Positions 1 to 11,230 of a DNA stretch of 64,000 bases are shown in pieces. Each line of letters opens with the position of its first letter. The stretch's first letter is position 1. The DNA is taken from NCBI GenBank assembly GCA_022496205.1, contig WTXD01000001.1, positions 620,001-684,000 of the forward strand, in the 5' to 3' direction. This stretch comes from Gloeopeniophorella convolvens (taxonomy: Eukaryota > Basidiomycota > Agaricomycetes > Russulales). The notes below the pieces were generated by a model, which was not told where the DNA came from, searched no databases, and worked only from the letters and a program-made list of their open reading frames with translations. A program made the translations under genes and the position numbers.

Positions 1-2977
1 GCGGATGCGAGAATCCCTTGGACTCACGAACGTCCCACAGGAGGACAGTTTCACGAGCTCGGAAGGGAGTTCGTTCAGTGGGGGCGACAACCAGACCATC
101 AACCTCACGAATGCCTGGCGCGCAAGTCTTGGCGGAGCGGACTCGAACTCCACGATGGAGCTGACAACCATCCAGAGCACCTCGGTGGATATCAGCGCGG
201 AGGAAGCTATCAACAGATCCCTCCCGTCGGTGCAAAGCCCCGAAGGCCAGCCTGGCCATCCCGGTTCTGAAGCTATACCTTCCTCTTCGGAACCTGCACC
301 AGCTGCTGTCCCGGCAGCTAGTTCAACTGCGTCATCTGACCTCCCGGCGCCACCTCCCGCACAGCCTGTCTTCTCCAGACCAGGGCCAGTATTTTCGGCG
401 CCCAAGAAAGTCCCCCCTTCTCCATCGAAGCTCAAGTCTCCTGCATCTCCCCGAAAGGGTGGGACTGCAGCCTTTGCATTGCCTACCGATCGTTCGCAAC
501 CGAAGAAGCGCCCTGCGCCGGATGTTACGGAGGAAGGAAGTTCATCACTCCCGGTAAAGCAACCAAGTCCTATCAAGAGACCCGCACCGACAGGCTCTCC
601 TTCGAAGGGTGGCGGCGTTTCCGTACATGCAGAACCCAAGCCCCCAGTATCACAACGACCCAGCATCGGAGGACTACGGCGGCCTTCTGGGTACTTCGCC
701 CAACGCAGAAGCCTCGGACCGTCCGGCCTGTCCAACATACCCCAGGCCGTATCGCCCAAAAAGAAGGCTGCTCAGGCACGCTCTAGCATTGCTAGTGTGA
801 CCGAGTTGGACCAAAACTCAGCGATAAACTTTGGCCGGGAGAATCTGGAACCGTCATTGCTTGCGCAGGATTCGCAAGCGGCCATGGAGAACTCGCTTTT
901 TATCCCGGAAGGCGACATGCCACAGACAAGGGCATCACCGCCCTTCGTACCTCCACCTTCCGCCGGAACGGACTCGGCATTTTCCTTCGAGCCAGAAGCG
1001 CTGGTGGCGCCACAACCCATCAATGCGACAATCGAAACAGACGCGACTGAGCAATGGAGAAGCAATGTTCAGCCGCCTAGTTTTACGGACGAAGATGAGG
1101 GTGTAAGTCCATTGTTCTCCGTGTCACTGCGAAACGATGTTCAGATTTCCCTTCTTAGCCACCTATATCAATAGAGCAATTCTTCACCATGACCAGCATT
1201 CGTTTCCTTGATAAGCTCTCCGCTCCTCGACGTTCTACTATCCTCCCATCACAACTTCAATCCGGGCAACGACGTTCTTCTCTCCCAGGCGCCGACGTCC
1301 CGTTGTCCGACTACGTCATAGCGATGGCTATTGATGACCCTCAGCTTGAGCTGTATTCTCACGTTGCGGCTGATCTGCAAAGATGGATCGAGCACAGCAA
1401 GGAGATTTACCATCAGGCAGAGGAAGAAGCTACGAAGGTCACTCCCATGCTCTTCCGAGAGTACGCAACGGCAGACGAGCAGACGCAGGCGGAGCTGCTG
1501 GTGCGTGTTCCTCGATCAGTTCAGTCTCTTCACAGTAGACCAATGCGCAGCACCCTAGCAACAACTCAAACTCATCAAAGCCAACAATCATGCTGCTGCG
1601 AGGTCGCAATGGTACGACTGGAGGTTGCAATGGGTGGAGCAGTTGTATTCTACAGCAGAACAGAATTTCACAGAGCTCGAGCAGGTAAGATACAGTTCCA
1701 TCATATGGCGCACGTTTTGGCTTCATCGTCGCATAGGACGCTAGCACCCTAGAGTCCATCATTCAGCAAGCTCAGTCAGTCTTGCCGTCGCTGCGAGAAG
1801 AGCATGCTCGAGTCATGAAGGAGCTCGAAGAAGAGCAGGTCATAGCAGCGGAGATCGAGAACTGCGATCAGGACTACTTGAATGAACTCAAGGCTACCCT
1901 AGCGGAACAAGGGTGTGTGAATTGACGGTATTTGTGCATTAATAGTCCGTGCTAACATACGTCAAGTGCTGCGCTGGATGAGTTCCGCACTGAAGTCGCG
2001 GAAGCAAATGCGAAGCTGGAGCGTCTGGAGGAAAAACAGCAGGACATCGAAAAAGAGAAGGCAGAAGCAAAGTCATCGATCGATGCCGCTCAGCGGATAT
2101 TGCATGTCCACAAGAACAGCACACAAGCCGAAGCCTTCAGGTTGAGAGGTGCGCATTCGTGAGAGCACATACATACATTCATCATACCAACCCTTCTGCG
2201 CAGATGAACTCGCTTCTCTGGAGGACTTGCACCTCTGGCATGCCTCCAAGGTCCACACCGACCTCTTCGAATTCGTCTACGCGTCTCGCTTCGAGGTCCG
2301 CATACCCAGCGCCAAGTTCAAGCCGCTCAAGGACCAGATCCAGATCTCGAAGACGAAAGACATGCCGCTCAAGTTCAAAGACCAGTTCCCGCGGTTCACC
2401 GACCTAGCGATCAAAGTCGCGCAGCAGCGGCTCGCCACCTCCCCCTCGGAGCTCGGCGTCAGGCAGGTACGGCTGCCGGCCCTGGCTCCGTCTACCCTCC
2501 GTAGTGACCGCATCCCTAGATCGTCGAGAGCCTCGGCGACTTCTGGTCCGGTTGCTCCCAGCTGCGCACCCACTTCACCTTCCTCTCTATCAAATACCCT
2601 ATCACCGTCGAGGCCCAGCCTCCGCGCGGCGACGGCGAAACCCCAGGGCTAGTGACGACGGCCACGGTCCTGTTGCCGAGCGTGAAAGCCAAGCTACTTG
2701 TATCATTCCTCTTGGACACAGATACATTGTGGGAGTGGCCGATGACGATCGGGCGCGTCGACTGCAGGGTCAGGAAAGCCTACGGGCCTGATTTCGAGTA
2801 TGCACATGCCTCGTGTCTTTTTCGCCCACGAACTTACGTACGGATCCTTCCAGCACCGACAAGATCCGCACAACCATCTTACAGCGCATGGCGCGCGCCA
2901 CACCCGACGACAACCACGCCTGCTTCCTGGACGCCTGTATTGAAGCCACCGTCGACTACGAAGTTGCCAACGCCTGA
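1..2977 (+). CDS. SPC7: Kinetochore scaffold protein Spc7/KNL1 (5' end outside window)
   Basis: Spc7/KNL1 is the outer-kinetochore scaffold that binds microtubules and recruits Bub3-Bub1 checkpoint proteins. The reading frame is open from the first bases, so the true start probably lies upstream. An N-terminal disordered half (to about 1110) carries an MELT motif (TMELT, about 165-180), the Mps1-phosphorylated Bub3 docking signal, and Pro/Ser/Lys-rich linkers. After an intron at about 1099-1170 the conserved Spc7 domain begins with FTMTSIRFLDK, followed by a long helical coiled-coil region and a C-terminal RWD-like region ending at TGA 2975-2977. Several short introns (about 1685-1740, 1910-1965, 2148-2200) interrupt the coiled coil. 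Family assignment is firm from MELT plus the IRFLD block; exact internal exon edges are inferred. Confidence 0.88.
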
Positions 2978-3275
2978 TCTCCAGGATAACTTATACCTCC
3001 CTATTTTTTCTTTTTTCATTCTTGTTTTGCTTTTGGCACTCACTGTTTGTATCGGATCTACGTGTACTCTGTACCCGCATCACAATTTATTCGTACATAT
3101 ATATGCAATATATTACAAACTCAAAAAGGTGCGAGTTGAGGGGAATCGCATAGTCGTGCGCAGATCATAGGATAAATCGAGGATAGATCGTCATCATAAA
3201 TGTCGTCACCGTAAAACTAGAGGCACAGGTCATTAAACACCGATGCAAGAGACACAAAGGAACGCGAGCACTCAC

Positions 3276-5315
3276 TCATGCACGTCGCTTCACAGTACAT
3301 AGCTGTCGGCTCTGGTCCAGACTCGCCAACAGGACATTCAGGGTCTCCCGCTGCGCCCTGACAAGCTCCAACTCACCCTCGGCGACGTCGCGGACGGATG
3401 TCCACGCCGCCGTCGCAGTGCGCGCAGCGTCGGCCGTCGCGCACCGGTGGCGCATCGCCTCCTCGGCGTCGACCTTGAGCCGCATCGCGTCATTTACGGC
3501 CATCTTGACCGCCTCCTGCACGGCCAGCTCCCGCGCCGCCGCCGCACCGCGCAGTTGCTCCTCGAGCACCATGCGGTCCTCGGCCGCGCGCTGGCGCGTC
3601 TCGAGGCTCGCGCACATCTGCTCCTCGAGCGCCGTGACCTGCGCCGCGAGGTCTGATGCCTCGCGCAGTCGGGCGTGCTTCGCGGCATCGAGTTGCGCCT
3701 CGAGGGCGGTAATTTGGCCAAGGCGCTCCTTAGCGATGTTTTCCATGGATGCGAGCTGCAAGCGGAGCATCATGGCGAGGGATGCGTCAGCCGCGGGCGC
3801 GCCGCGCTCAGGTGTGAACTGGGAGTGCATGTGCTTGGCGGGGGCAGGTGAAGGCGTCACGTCGGGAAGGAGAACCTGAGATATCGCGCCGTAGCCAATA
3901 GGAGATGGAAGTGCACTAAGTGAGGGGCTCTCTGGTACAGCTGACTCGAGATCTACTGTGCTGGGTGCTGGCGAGAATGGTGCTGGCATGTCGGCAATCA
4001 TACTGTCCACTTCCCCCTCGCCTAGTGTCCTGTCCCCAACGGCGACCAGCTGATCCCAAGAGAGAAGTGAGCCTCTGTCCTGCCCCGCGCGCAGCATCCT
4101 GATAGACGGAGACGCGTTGGCAGGCGGAGGCAGCGGCGAGAGGTAAGAGAGATTGGCCCGTGAAGGAAGGCCAGAAGTGCGTGTGGGAGTCTGCGGGAGA
4201 CCTTCCAGTCGGCTTCGGTCGCGAATCCGAGGTAACGCGGGTGTCGGTGCAGTGGGTGAGACGACAGAACCGAGCATAAACTCGATATCGTCAGCGCTGT
4301 CACCCTCGGTGAAGCCAGAGCTGGAGCCAGACGTCGACTGGCCGAGCTGGTCGACTTTGACGATCTTGGGAATCGAGTCCCGCTTTGAGAATTTACTGAG
4401 GGGTGATTCCGGCAATTTACGCGTGGGGCTACGAAGTGATGGGCCGCATTTATTGGGGGTGGCGGTCTTGCTACGGGCGCTCTGGTGAGTCGGCGTACGT
4501 GGCGTGGGTAGAGATCCTGATGATGAGGTGGACGATGGAGGTCGGGGTATGCCCGATCGAGTGGGTGTACTAGGCTTCGAATTTCTGTCCGCCTTGTTAG
4601 GAGGAGGCGTAGTACGTCCTAATGTAGATAAATTATGAGTAACAGAATTTGGGCAGGGATCGCGAACGGCATCACCTTGAAGAGCTCTCAGAGGAAGGGG
4701 GCTGATGGGTCGTGCAGCTCTCTGCGATACTGAGCCTTTCGATGAGTGCTTCTTTGGGATATCTCCTGGCTCCTTTTCGTCGTCAGAGCTGCTGACTCGC
4801 TTGCGCGTGCCAAGACGGGGTGGGGAAGGAGGCGCCTTGCTGGACTCAACAAGGACCGACTTTGGACGATACTTCGGGAGGGCGGATGCGTTGCCAAGCG
4901 TTCGAGGTCGTAGCGTGGATCGTCTGGTAGGGATAGTTGGGCTAAGAGATGCGGCGGCCTTTGCTGGGATGGCCGAGGGAGGAGACGTGGCATCCTTGAG
5001 GAGAGCCGAGTGTCTGCGCGAGGAGCGAGTTATGGTTTCACCCGGGGAGAACGCGTCCTCCTTGGCGGGTGGCCGCTCGCCGAACGAGCCCCGCCGCCTG
5101 ACGGTGGTGTTGGAGGCAGCGGTCGCGGCGCTCATTCTGCGTGCACTGGTGGTGCTATCCCTTGGTTTCTTGGAGGCACGTTCGGAGGCGGTGCCCTTGG
5201 TGTCTTTGTTCATGACGTCTGCGAGAGCCTTGCCGAGGACGTTGAGGGAGTATCGAGAGGTAGACTTCTTTGAAGAGGCTTTGGGAGAGCGCTGCGCGCT
5301 TGTTTCCTGGGGCAT
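3276..5315 (-). CDS. Uncharacterised Ser/Pro-rich protein with C-terminal coiled coil
   Basis: This is one uninterrupted frame of 679 residues with an ATG start, which is unusual in this intron-rich window. Residues 1 to about 400 are basic and disordered, dominated by S, P, T, R and K, with many SP/TP sites (potential proline-directed kinase sites). From about residue 500 the protein becomes Ala/Glu/Arg-rich with heptad-like spacing, predicting a long coiled coil to the C-terminus. I recognise no catalytic domain. It lies tail-to-tail with SPC7, 298 bp apart. The layout (basic disordered N-terminus, coiled-coil C-terminus) resembles cytoskeletal or spindle-associated proteins, but that is only a resemblance. 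I would keep it as a hypothetical protein. Confidence 0.75.
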   Translation of the reverse strand: MPQETSAQRSPKASSKKSTSRYSLNVLGKALADVMNKDTKGTASERASKKPRDSTTSARRMSAATAASNTTVRRRGSFGERPPAKEDAFSPGETITRSSRRHSALLKDATSPPSAIPAKAAASLSPTIPTRRSTLRPRTLGNASALPKYRPKSVLVESSKAPPSPPRLGTRKRVSSSDDEKEPGDIPKKHSSKGSVSQRAARPISPLPLRALQGDAVRDPCPNSVTHNLSTLGRTTPPPNKADRNSKPSTPTRSGIPRPPSSTSSSGSLPTPRTPTHQSARSKTATPNKCGPSLRSPTRKLPESPLSKFSKRDSIPKIVKVDQLGQSTSGSSSGFTEGDSADDIEFMLGSVVSPTAPTPALPRIRDRSRLEGLPQTPTRTSGLPSRANLSYLSPLPPPANASPSIRMLRAGQDRGSLLSWDQLVAVGDRTLGEGEVDSMIADMPAPFSPAPSTVDLESAVPESPSLSALPSPIGYGAISQVLLPDVTPSPAPAKHMHSQFTPERGAPAADASLAMMLRLQLASMENIAKERLGQITALEAQLDAAKHARLREASDLAAQVTALEEQMCASLETRQRAAEDRMVLEEQLRGAAAARELAVQEAVKMAVNDAMRLKVDAEEAMRHRCATADAARTATAAWTSVRDVAEGELELVRAQRETLNVLLASLDQSRQLCTVKRRA

Positions 5316-5575
5316 GATGGGCGTGTGTGGTTATAAGACGTGTGGGACAAGGAGAGGGACGCCCTCCTCGCGGCTTTGCGTTGGCAGCGGTTGGCGGCTG
5401 TTGCAAAGTCGAACACTCAAACTCGGTTCAACCATGGGCGTCTGTTTGGCCTAGTTTGGCCACCGCGTCGCGTCGCGTTAGAATTCAGATTACGTCATCA
5501 CGTCCCCATTCAGACACCCGTCTCGGCCACAACGGTCTAGCCACAGCCAATAAATATCATCACCGTTGTCGCACC

Positions 5576-7412
5576 CTACCACATAAATCGCCCAACCCCT
5601 GCTCGCTCCTTGTACAGGAAGATGTACATCGTCACCGCATTCAAGGCCCCGTACCAGGCCCCTTCTAATAGCAACCCCCACGTTGGAACATCCCCCAGCT
5701 GAGCGCGCATCAACACGTACGGGATCAGAAAGTAGCGAGGCTCCAACAGGGGTGTCGGAAGCAGAACCGGTAGTGTGCACACTGGCAGGAGGAGGTTCTG
5801 CAAAAGCGTTTGCTCGCGCCCTGTGTCTCGACATCAGCCCCATTTATCCCATCGATCAATGCCCGGCACCATGATTCGTACGCACCTACACGCAGGTACC
5901 ACATCCACCCACACACGATGTACCCTGGGATAAGCAGATACGGCACCACAGGGTGCAGTAAGAATACCCGACGCCAAACATAGAAGGTGTAGTGCCGATT
6001 GTCTGACAGCAGGAAAGGGTGGTGGATTCTAGAAGCAGTGTCAACTCGGGCGAAATTTCTCCACCACTGCCTGCACCTACGTGAAAAGCTTCACCGATAG
6101 TCCCATGGCCAACGAAAGAGCCAGTGTCACTATCATGCGCCTGATCAGGGAGCAGCAATTCAGCCTCTCACAACATGCTTTTACAATGAGGACACACCAC
6201 CGGCTGCCGAACGTCCGATTTCGAACGTCATTCATAAGCGCTTTCATCCCACCCTCCCCGCTGACCAGCGCAGGCCAACCCATCATCGTAGCGAATGCGG
6301 TGAAATAATATAGCTGCGGTACGTGCAATGAAGGCACGTGGTTCGACTTGTCTCCTGCGAGCCCGCTGTTCATGAGCACGGCGTCATGTCTGTATCAAGC
6401 GCCGACACGCACCAAGGACGATTCCCCCGTTCCACGCCACGAAGCCGCCGAACAAGGCAAGGACGAAGCCATACGGAACAAACGCCGGCAAGATGTCCAG
6501 TAGCACCTTGGGTACGCTGAGCACTGATCGGACGAAGTCCCCTGTAAACCCACAATCGGATGTGAGCAACAAAGTCCGTTGGTGAAACTATGGAGTGACG
6601 AACAGGGTCTGGCGGCAAGTGCGGGAGGATCATGTAGCTTTGCGGGTTGCGGGCCGCCCGGGGGAGCACGCCGAAAGCGCAAGTACATGAGCTGACTGGA
6701 TGCATATGCGTACACCACCCAAACGATGTTCGTCTGACGGAACGTGCAGCTGATGACGCCTAACTGTGATTCTGGCCCTGCTTAGCGAACTTCCTAAAAA
6801 TGCATGCGGATCACACACCAGAGCTGCAAACCAGTGCTTTCCTTGAGCCGCAGCGACCACAGTGACGACAACTGACAGAAGGCTAGGCACGTCCGTATAA
6901 TACAGGAGACCAAAGAACCACGCGACCGGAAATGAAGAGACGATCACGGCGTCGAGTGTCGGAGTGAACACGGAGGGTGGGGGACGGACGCGCTTGTGGT
7001 AGCAAAGCAAGCGCGTGATCGCCAGTGGGAGAAGTAGAAGCGCCAGAAGAGGCGTCAAGCGGAGAGTTGGTAGCCTGCACTTGAAGACAAACAAAGTCTT
7101 GAGCAGAATGGTCACGATATAACTGCATTAGACTCGTGAGCTGATGAAACGGCAGCAGACGCCGAAAGGCTCACAGACCGGGAGGCGTCGTTATCTTCGG
7201 GTCCCAATAAGTCCAGTCCCCATTGCAGTACGCCTGGACCTGGGGGACATGGAAAGGCTCATCCTGACATGCCGAAGAATGAGCTACCAGTCTGCGCGCT
7301 GGCAATGGGGACGCACCATGTACGGCTCTGTTACTTGGGCATTGAGCTCTTTCAGCGTCAATACTGAGAGTGCCATGAAGGCTACAAAGGCCGTCGGGCC
7401 CAGCGACGACAT
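5576..7412 (-). CDS. ALG10: Dol-P-Glc:Glc2Man9GlcNAc2-PP-Dol alpha-1,2-glucosyltransferase (ALG10/DIE2)
   Basis: ALG10 adds the third, terminal alpha-1,2 glucose to the lipid-linked oligosaccharide in the ER lumen, the mark that lets oligosaccharyltransferase use it. The start is ATG 7412. A first hydrophobic segment ends in a predicted TEPYM, an intron follows, and the next exon reads [17 protein letters not shown] then [12 protein letters not shown], the hallmark luminal loop of the family. Further membrane segments follow across at least six exons. The late motif of the type HP(F/Y)[14 protein letters not shown] is present near 5960-6010, and the C-terminus contains [15 protein letters not shown] before the stop at 5576. 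Length and motif order match full-length DIE2/ALG10. The middle exon edges are approximate. Confidence 0.9.
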
Positions 7413-7511
7413 AGCTTGCGGACAACGCTGGCAAGACGACTTGGACTTGACGCTGATGATAGGCGCCAGCCTTATGGCCATGTGAGATGGCGGAGCGCCC
7501 AGTTTCTGCTA

Positions 7512-7857
7512 CAGTCAACTCACTCTTCGTGTGTCACCTGCCTAATCTGGCCCCAGATTACCATTTTGGGCAGCTCAGTCTCACACCGGCAGACAGCTGC
7601 TGTGCGGGGCGAGATAAACATTACCAGAGGGCCTAGCTCAAGCCTGGTTCTTCCGAAATCTTAGCACACCCGACATAGCATCATAGAGACTCAGAAATGA
7701 CAACAATTTATATGTATGTATTCACAGATACTGAGAGCAGACTACTGGACTACTTATGTGCTGCTCTCAAGTCAACAGAGGCCAAGCGTGAGACTGCTTA
7801 CCGGATTAGGCAGGTGGCACACGAAGAGCGAGTGACACACGCAGAGTGAGTTGACTG
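7512..7857. mobile_element. MITE-like inverted-repeat element
   Basis: Two arms are inverted copies of each other: 7512-7550 on the left and 7801-7857 on the right. Both begin, reading inward, with CAGTCAACTCACTC and both contain TTCGTGTG, CACCTGCCTAAT and then C/T-GG. The right arm is longer because it carries a tandem imperfect duplication of about 18 bp (two versions of CACACG-AGAG-GAGTGA). A further shared CAGTCTCAC block lies just inside each arm. The interior is non-coding and AT-richer than its flanks. Length (346 bp) and structure fit a miniature inverted-repeat transposable element. I cannot see a clear target-site duplication (flanks are TGCTA and GAAAG), so mobility is inferred, not shown. 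Confidence 0.6.
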
Positions 7858-8298
7858 GAAAGAATTCACGTGCAACGGCCATGGCCCCGGTCCGTCGTCT
7901 GCTCAACTTGACTTGGTCTGCCACAACGATCTACGAGAACTCTTCGAGTTGGCGACTTCCTCCCTGCAGAGGATCTGCGCACTTTCTAGGGGCATGATGT
8001 CACTAGATCTTCGCATCGGACATACCAACATCGTCACCGCTCGGCTTTGCGTTTTGCGCACAAACTTCCATACGCGATGTGATGCACCGATGATGTTAGC
8101 GGCCTTGCGGAAGCATCGCTATGCATATTGACGCAACCACTGCGGGCCCATTATTGGTTAGCCGATGGCTCTCCTGGAGCACTGATGAGTACTGGGCGCA
8201 CCCTCTCGCGTAATTCCTGGAATGTGACGTCGAGTGGCTTGCTTTGACGCACATCCTTCTACGGGCGTCCGATCCCCCGTCTCAATGGCTCTCCTGCG

Positions 8299-8306
8299 TA
8301 TATAAA
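8299..8306 (+). promoter_or_regulatory. TATA box of the HVA1-like gene
   Basis: TATATAAA lies 80 bp upstream of ATG 8386, in a short pyrimidine-rich 5' leader. Consensus TATA boxes are unusual for the genes in this window and typically mark inducible or highly expressed genes, which suits this small stress-type protein. Confidence 0.6.
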
Positions 8307-8385
8307 CCCCGGCTGTTCGACCAAGGCGTGCATCATCAACTTGCATTTCACCCACTTCACCCACCCACCACTTTCACCAACAGAC

Positions 8386-8732
8386 ATGTCTGACTACAAG
8401 GCAGGCAATGTCATCACTGCCGTCTGATTGCTCTGACATTCAGCACCCCCAGGCTGGTGATCGCGTCGAGTACAAGCCCATCGGTGGCGCCGCCGACAAT
8501 GTCTCCCACTCGACTGGCGAGATCCTCAATGTCATCAACGAGGGTGGCGTTAGTCTGCTCCTGTTGTTTCTCCCGCTTTGTGCTTACCTTGTTGCCCCCA
8601 GGAGCCCCGGTTCGTCATCAAGAACGATAACACCGGCAAGGAGACCACGTACCAGGTCTGTTCTGCCACCATCTCAGAAATTCCCCTCATTGATTGCGCG
8701 AGCAGCCGATGAATATCGTCAAGAAGATCTGA
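8386..8732 (+). CDS. Small hypervirulence-associated (HVA1/DUF2945, TUDOR-like) protein
   Basis: A protein of about 75 residues is encoded in four exons. The assembled protein starts MSDYKAGN, continues with AGDRVEYKPIGGA and DNVSHSTGEI, then FVIKNDNTGKETTY, and ends NIVKKI before TGA 8730-8732. This follows the DUF2945 pattern (GDxVxY, STG, IxNDxTGKET, ENIV) found in small fungal and bacterial proteins; the name comes from Cryptococcus HVA1. Its molecular role is not established. Introns are about 8410-8443 or 8410-8452 (acceptor ambiguous), about 8550-8602 and 8657-8704. A TATA box lies upstream. The first donor is weak, so whether HPQ is present after residue 8 is uncertain. Confidence 0.75.
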
Positions 8733-9136
8733 GACCGTCACAGCGAGGTGTCAAAATACGTTTGATGTTGTACCATACATGTGTATCAGCAATGCATCCA
8801 AGATTGTCATCGTTTCCAGCGCGTGTGAACTTCGAATTCTCGTAATCTAGTCTCACCTGCGTAAGATGTGGCACTGCACGTATGTACTAATCAGCCTTCA
8901 GCTTCTACAACAATATCGAATTCTGAAGGTTCCGTTGAAATATCAGTATAGCAGATCCCAAAACATGTCAATCGAAAAGTATATGTTTTTAAGTCTCCGT
9001 GTTCATAGTAACTTGGATACGCAAGATTGCACACATAAACTTGGTACATACACCGCTCGCAACGGCCGTAAGTACACACTCGCTTGTCTTTCAGATTCTA
9101 CTTCTACTGCCCGTAACATTTTCTTCCGACGCATTC
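8733..9136. other. Convergent 3' spacer
   Basis: This is the tail-to-tail gap between the HVA1-like gene and the TauD-type dioxygenase. It is AT-richer than the coding DNA and contains no frame with recognisable protein content. I see nothing else in it. Confidence 0.6.
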
Positions 9137-10535
9137 TCAAAGAACGAGATCACTAGAGGCAGGAATTGGCCTCTCTGCCTGCGGGGTAATCCTGGCTCCA
9201 TGTCGACGTTCGCCGGACTCCCCGTAGTCGACAATAGCAGACTAAAACGGCGTGAGACGGAACATCTACGCTGGCTTGCGCTGTAACTTACGTGAGCGGT
9301 TATGCGGTTGTCCCAAAGCACGACTGTGTATGGAGTCCACTTGACGCGTGTCTGGTTATCCCCGCTCTTGTCAATGTGGTTGTATAAGAAATTCAAAATG
9401 TTATCTAGATTTTTCATGAGGCACGTCGGTCGCCAAAGACGCAAGTACGCGCGACTCACCGGACTCCTCGCGTTTAAGGCCAACAATGCGCCGGGTGAAT
9501 TGCCGGTTCACGTACAGCGCTTCCTCACCGGTCACCGGGTGCCTGCGCACGAGGGGGTGGACATTCTCCACTGGCTCACGACGAACGATACCGCCTCGTT
9601 TTCCGGAGCGAGAAAATTGGGCTTGCTCCACACCAGAGTGCACGGCCTTGAGCGTGCGCAGAAAGGCGACGAACTGTGGAGAGAGCCGCTTCAGGGTGGA
9701 GACCTGAGACGTGAAGAGGGTGTCTCCGCCAGTTTTCGGCTGTGCAAGGAGGAAGAACGTGGTCAAGCCCGGCGGCTGGAGCTCGTATGAGACATCGGAG
9801 TGCCACAAGGTGGTTGTGATGCTCTCTTCCCGCTCAAAGTTGAACGTGGTTTCCGCGTCTCTGGATTTTGTGACAACAATCAGTTTCCGCGGTCTCAAAC
9901 AGAAGCAACGGCAACAGACTTGTATACGAGGTGGAGTTCAGGGTATCCTTCGGGATGACCCGACGTAGGGTGAACGTGGAGCCTATCCAGATGCGGAGCG
10001 CTAGTGAGACGACGTGTACTGATTGATGCTACGGGCATCATACCGTCCGAAGTGCCTGCCCCATTCCAGGTAGAAATCCGGGCCGTGGTCGATGAATTCC
10101 TGCTGATCTCTGAAGACAACAAGGCCCCTCCTGGCAACCTGCGCATCGCAAAGCGTGGGTAACAATAAAAAAAATGGTTGAGAGAAATGGAAGCACCTCC
10201 AGAGCTAGCTGATCTCTGCCGTTAGAGTCCAGCTGGGCGAGGTTTATCCCGCGAATTTCCGTTCCCAGGTTGGGGGTCAGCTCGACTACGCTTGTAGCAG
10301 CATCCAGGAAGGAGCGTGGGTTGGGGTGGCCGAGAGCGCGCAACCCAGGGTCGGCGTGTTCGAACGGAGTCAACGGCGGATATGTCGCGGGAGAAAAATG
10401 AGGAAGCAGGTGAGCATAGCGGTAAGGGACGCCTGAGCTTCCCTGAGCTTCGGACTCATTGGCGCTTGCCTGCGCGCCTGGGCGCAAAGTCAAGGCCGGG
10501 AGCGACTCAGTGATCGTCTGAACAGCGGTGGTCAT
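9137..10535 (-). CDS. TauD/JLP1-type Fe(II)/2-oxoglutarate dioxygenase
   Basis: A non-haem iron oxygenase of the TauD/TfdA family; fungal members include Jlp1, which releases sulfite from sulfonates. The start ATG 10535 gives MTTAVQTITESLP. The core includes LGTEIRGINLAQLDSNGRDQ, then after an intron a VARRGLVVFRDQ segment, EWGRHFGRYD, and HIHPTSGHPEGYPELHLVY. The iron-binding HxD is in LWHSDVSYELQPPG, followed by AQPKTGGDTLF. The distal histidine lies in VLWDNRITAH. The last exon supplies DYGESGERRHGARIT and ends at TGA 9137-9139. All catalytic elements look intact. The gene is divergent from the OPT transporter. Substrate cannot be told from sequence; sulfonate or taurine is the family-based guess. 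Confidence 0.88.
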
Positions 10536-10651
10536 GATTCGGTGGCAAGAGTGCACGAGGTGGGATACGATAGCCACTGCAGGCCTTAGCCATTGGAGTC
10601 ATCATCGTGGGGAACGAAAACGCCATCGTCGAGAATTTGGGAGAGGTCACG

Positions 10652-10661
10652 ATGATATCAT
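10652..10661. promoter_or_regulatory. CYS3/Met4-type bZIP site ATGATATCAT
   Basis: A perfect palindrome matching the ATGRYRYCAT consensus described for the Neurospora sulfur regulator CYS3. It lies 117 bp upstream of the dioxygenase start and about 570 bp upstream of OPT. A degenerate 10-mer of this form is expected about once per 65 kb by chance, so its position is the argument, not its mere presence. Confidence 0.45.
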
Positions 10662-10721
10662 CCTCGCCGGCCGAACGAGATGACATAGCAAAGTAGTAAA
10701 TATCTGATAAGATTAAGTTAA

Positions 10722-10735
10722 GTACGTATACGTAC
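10722..10735. promoter_or_regulatory. 14-bp perfect palindrome GTACGTATACGTAC
   Basis: A self-complementary 14-mer in the middle of the divergent promoter. It could be a dimeric transcription-factor site; no known factor is assigned. Confidence 0.4.
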
Positions 10736-10846
10736 GCGGACAGGCGCTTGCCGGACCAAAGAAGACTTGCTCCGGATGTCTTATTGTGTTGCACACCTCG
10801 TTCTGTCTCGCATGACCACGACAAAGACAATTGACCCTCTCCGGTA

Positions 10847-10865
10847 TGAGACCGCCTCGGTCTCA
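10847..10865. promoter_or_regulatory. Inverted repeat, 8-bp arms and 3-nt spacer
   Basis: TGAGACCG, a CCT spacer and CGGTCTCA form a perfect 8-bp inverted repeat. The CCG/CGG half-sites separated by a short spacer resemble targets of fungal Zn2Cys6 regulators, which bind paired CGG triplets. This is an inference from pattern alone. Confidence 0.4.
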
Positions 10866-11230
10866 CAATACGTGTTTCGGGCCTGACTCGCGTGCGCTGT
10901 CGCTTGATTCATCTCCTTTCTGGGCTTGGACAATGTAGGTTCGTCAGGGCGGGATTCGCGCACTCATCTCGCTCGGGGCTTTACCGAACGTAGCGGCTGC
11001 TCTACCCCTCCGCCTTTTGTGCTCGCGCATTTGCCAGGTTCCCAACCAGCGCTTTTCTAATTGTCTTTGCCTCCGCTATCTCTCCCCATTTTTCTCTATA
11101 GTGGAACAGCCCTATAAGATCATGCGCAAAGAACCTTTGTCCCATCACCTACCTCCCTTCCCTCCCCCGCCTCTCGCGCGTCGGGCCAGCGTAGACATCC
11201 CTCCCCTCCTTACCTTTTCGGACTTGCCAC

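Larger units (their letters stand above)
10536..11230. promoter_or_regulatory. Shared divergent promoter of the dioxygenase and OPT genes
   Basis: The 695 bp between the two divergent starts hold several possible regulatory elements: a CYS3-type palindrome (10652-10661), a GATAAG motif (about 10705-10710), a 14-bp perfect palindrome (10722-10735), an 8-bp-stem inverted repeat (10847-10865), and a pyrimidine-rich tract ahead of the OPT start (about 11130-11210) typical of fungal core promoters. No convincing coding frame is present. Confidence 0.6.

Noticed and set aside
10507..10866. 119-codon minus-strand frame in the divergent promoter
   Set aside because: No recognisable protein features, and it overlaps the dioxygenase start and several regulatory palindromes.
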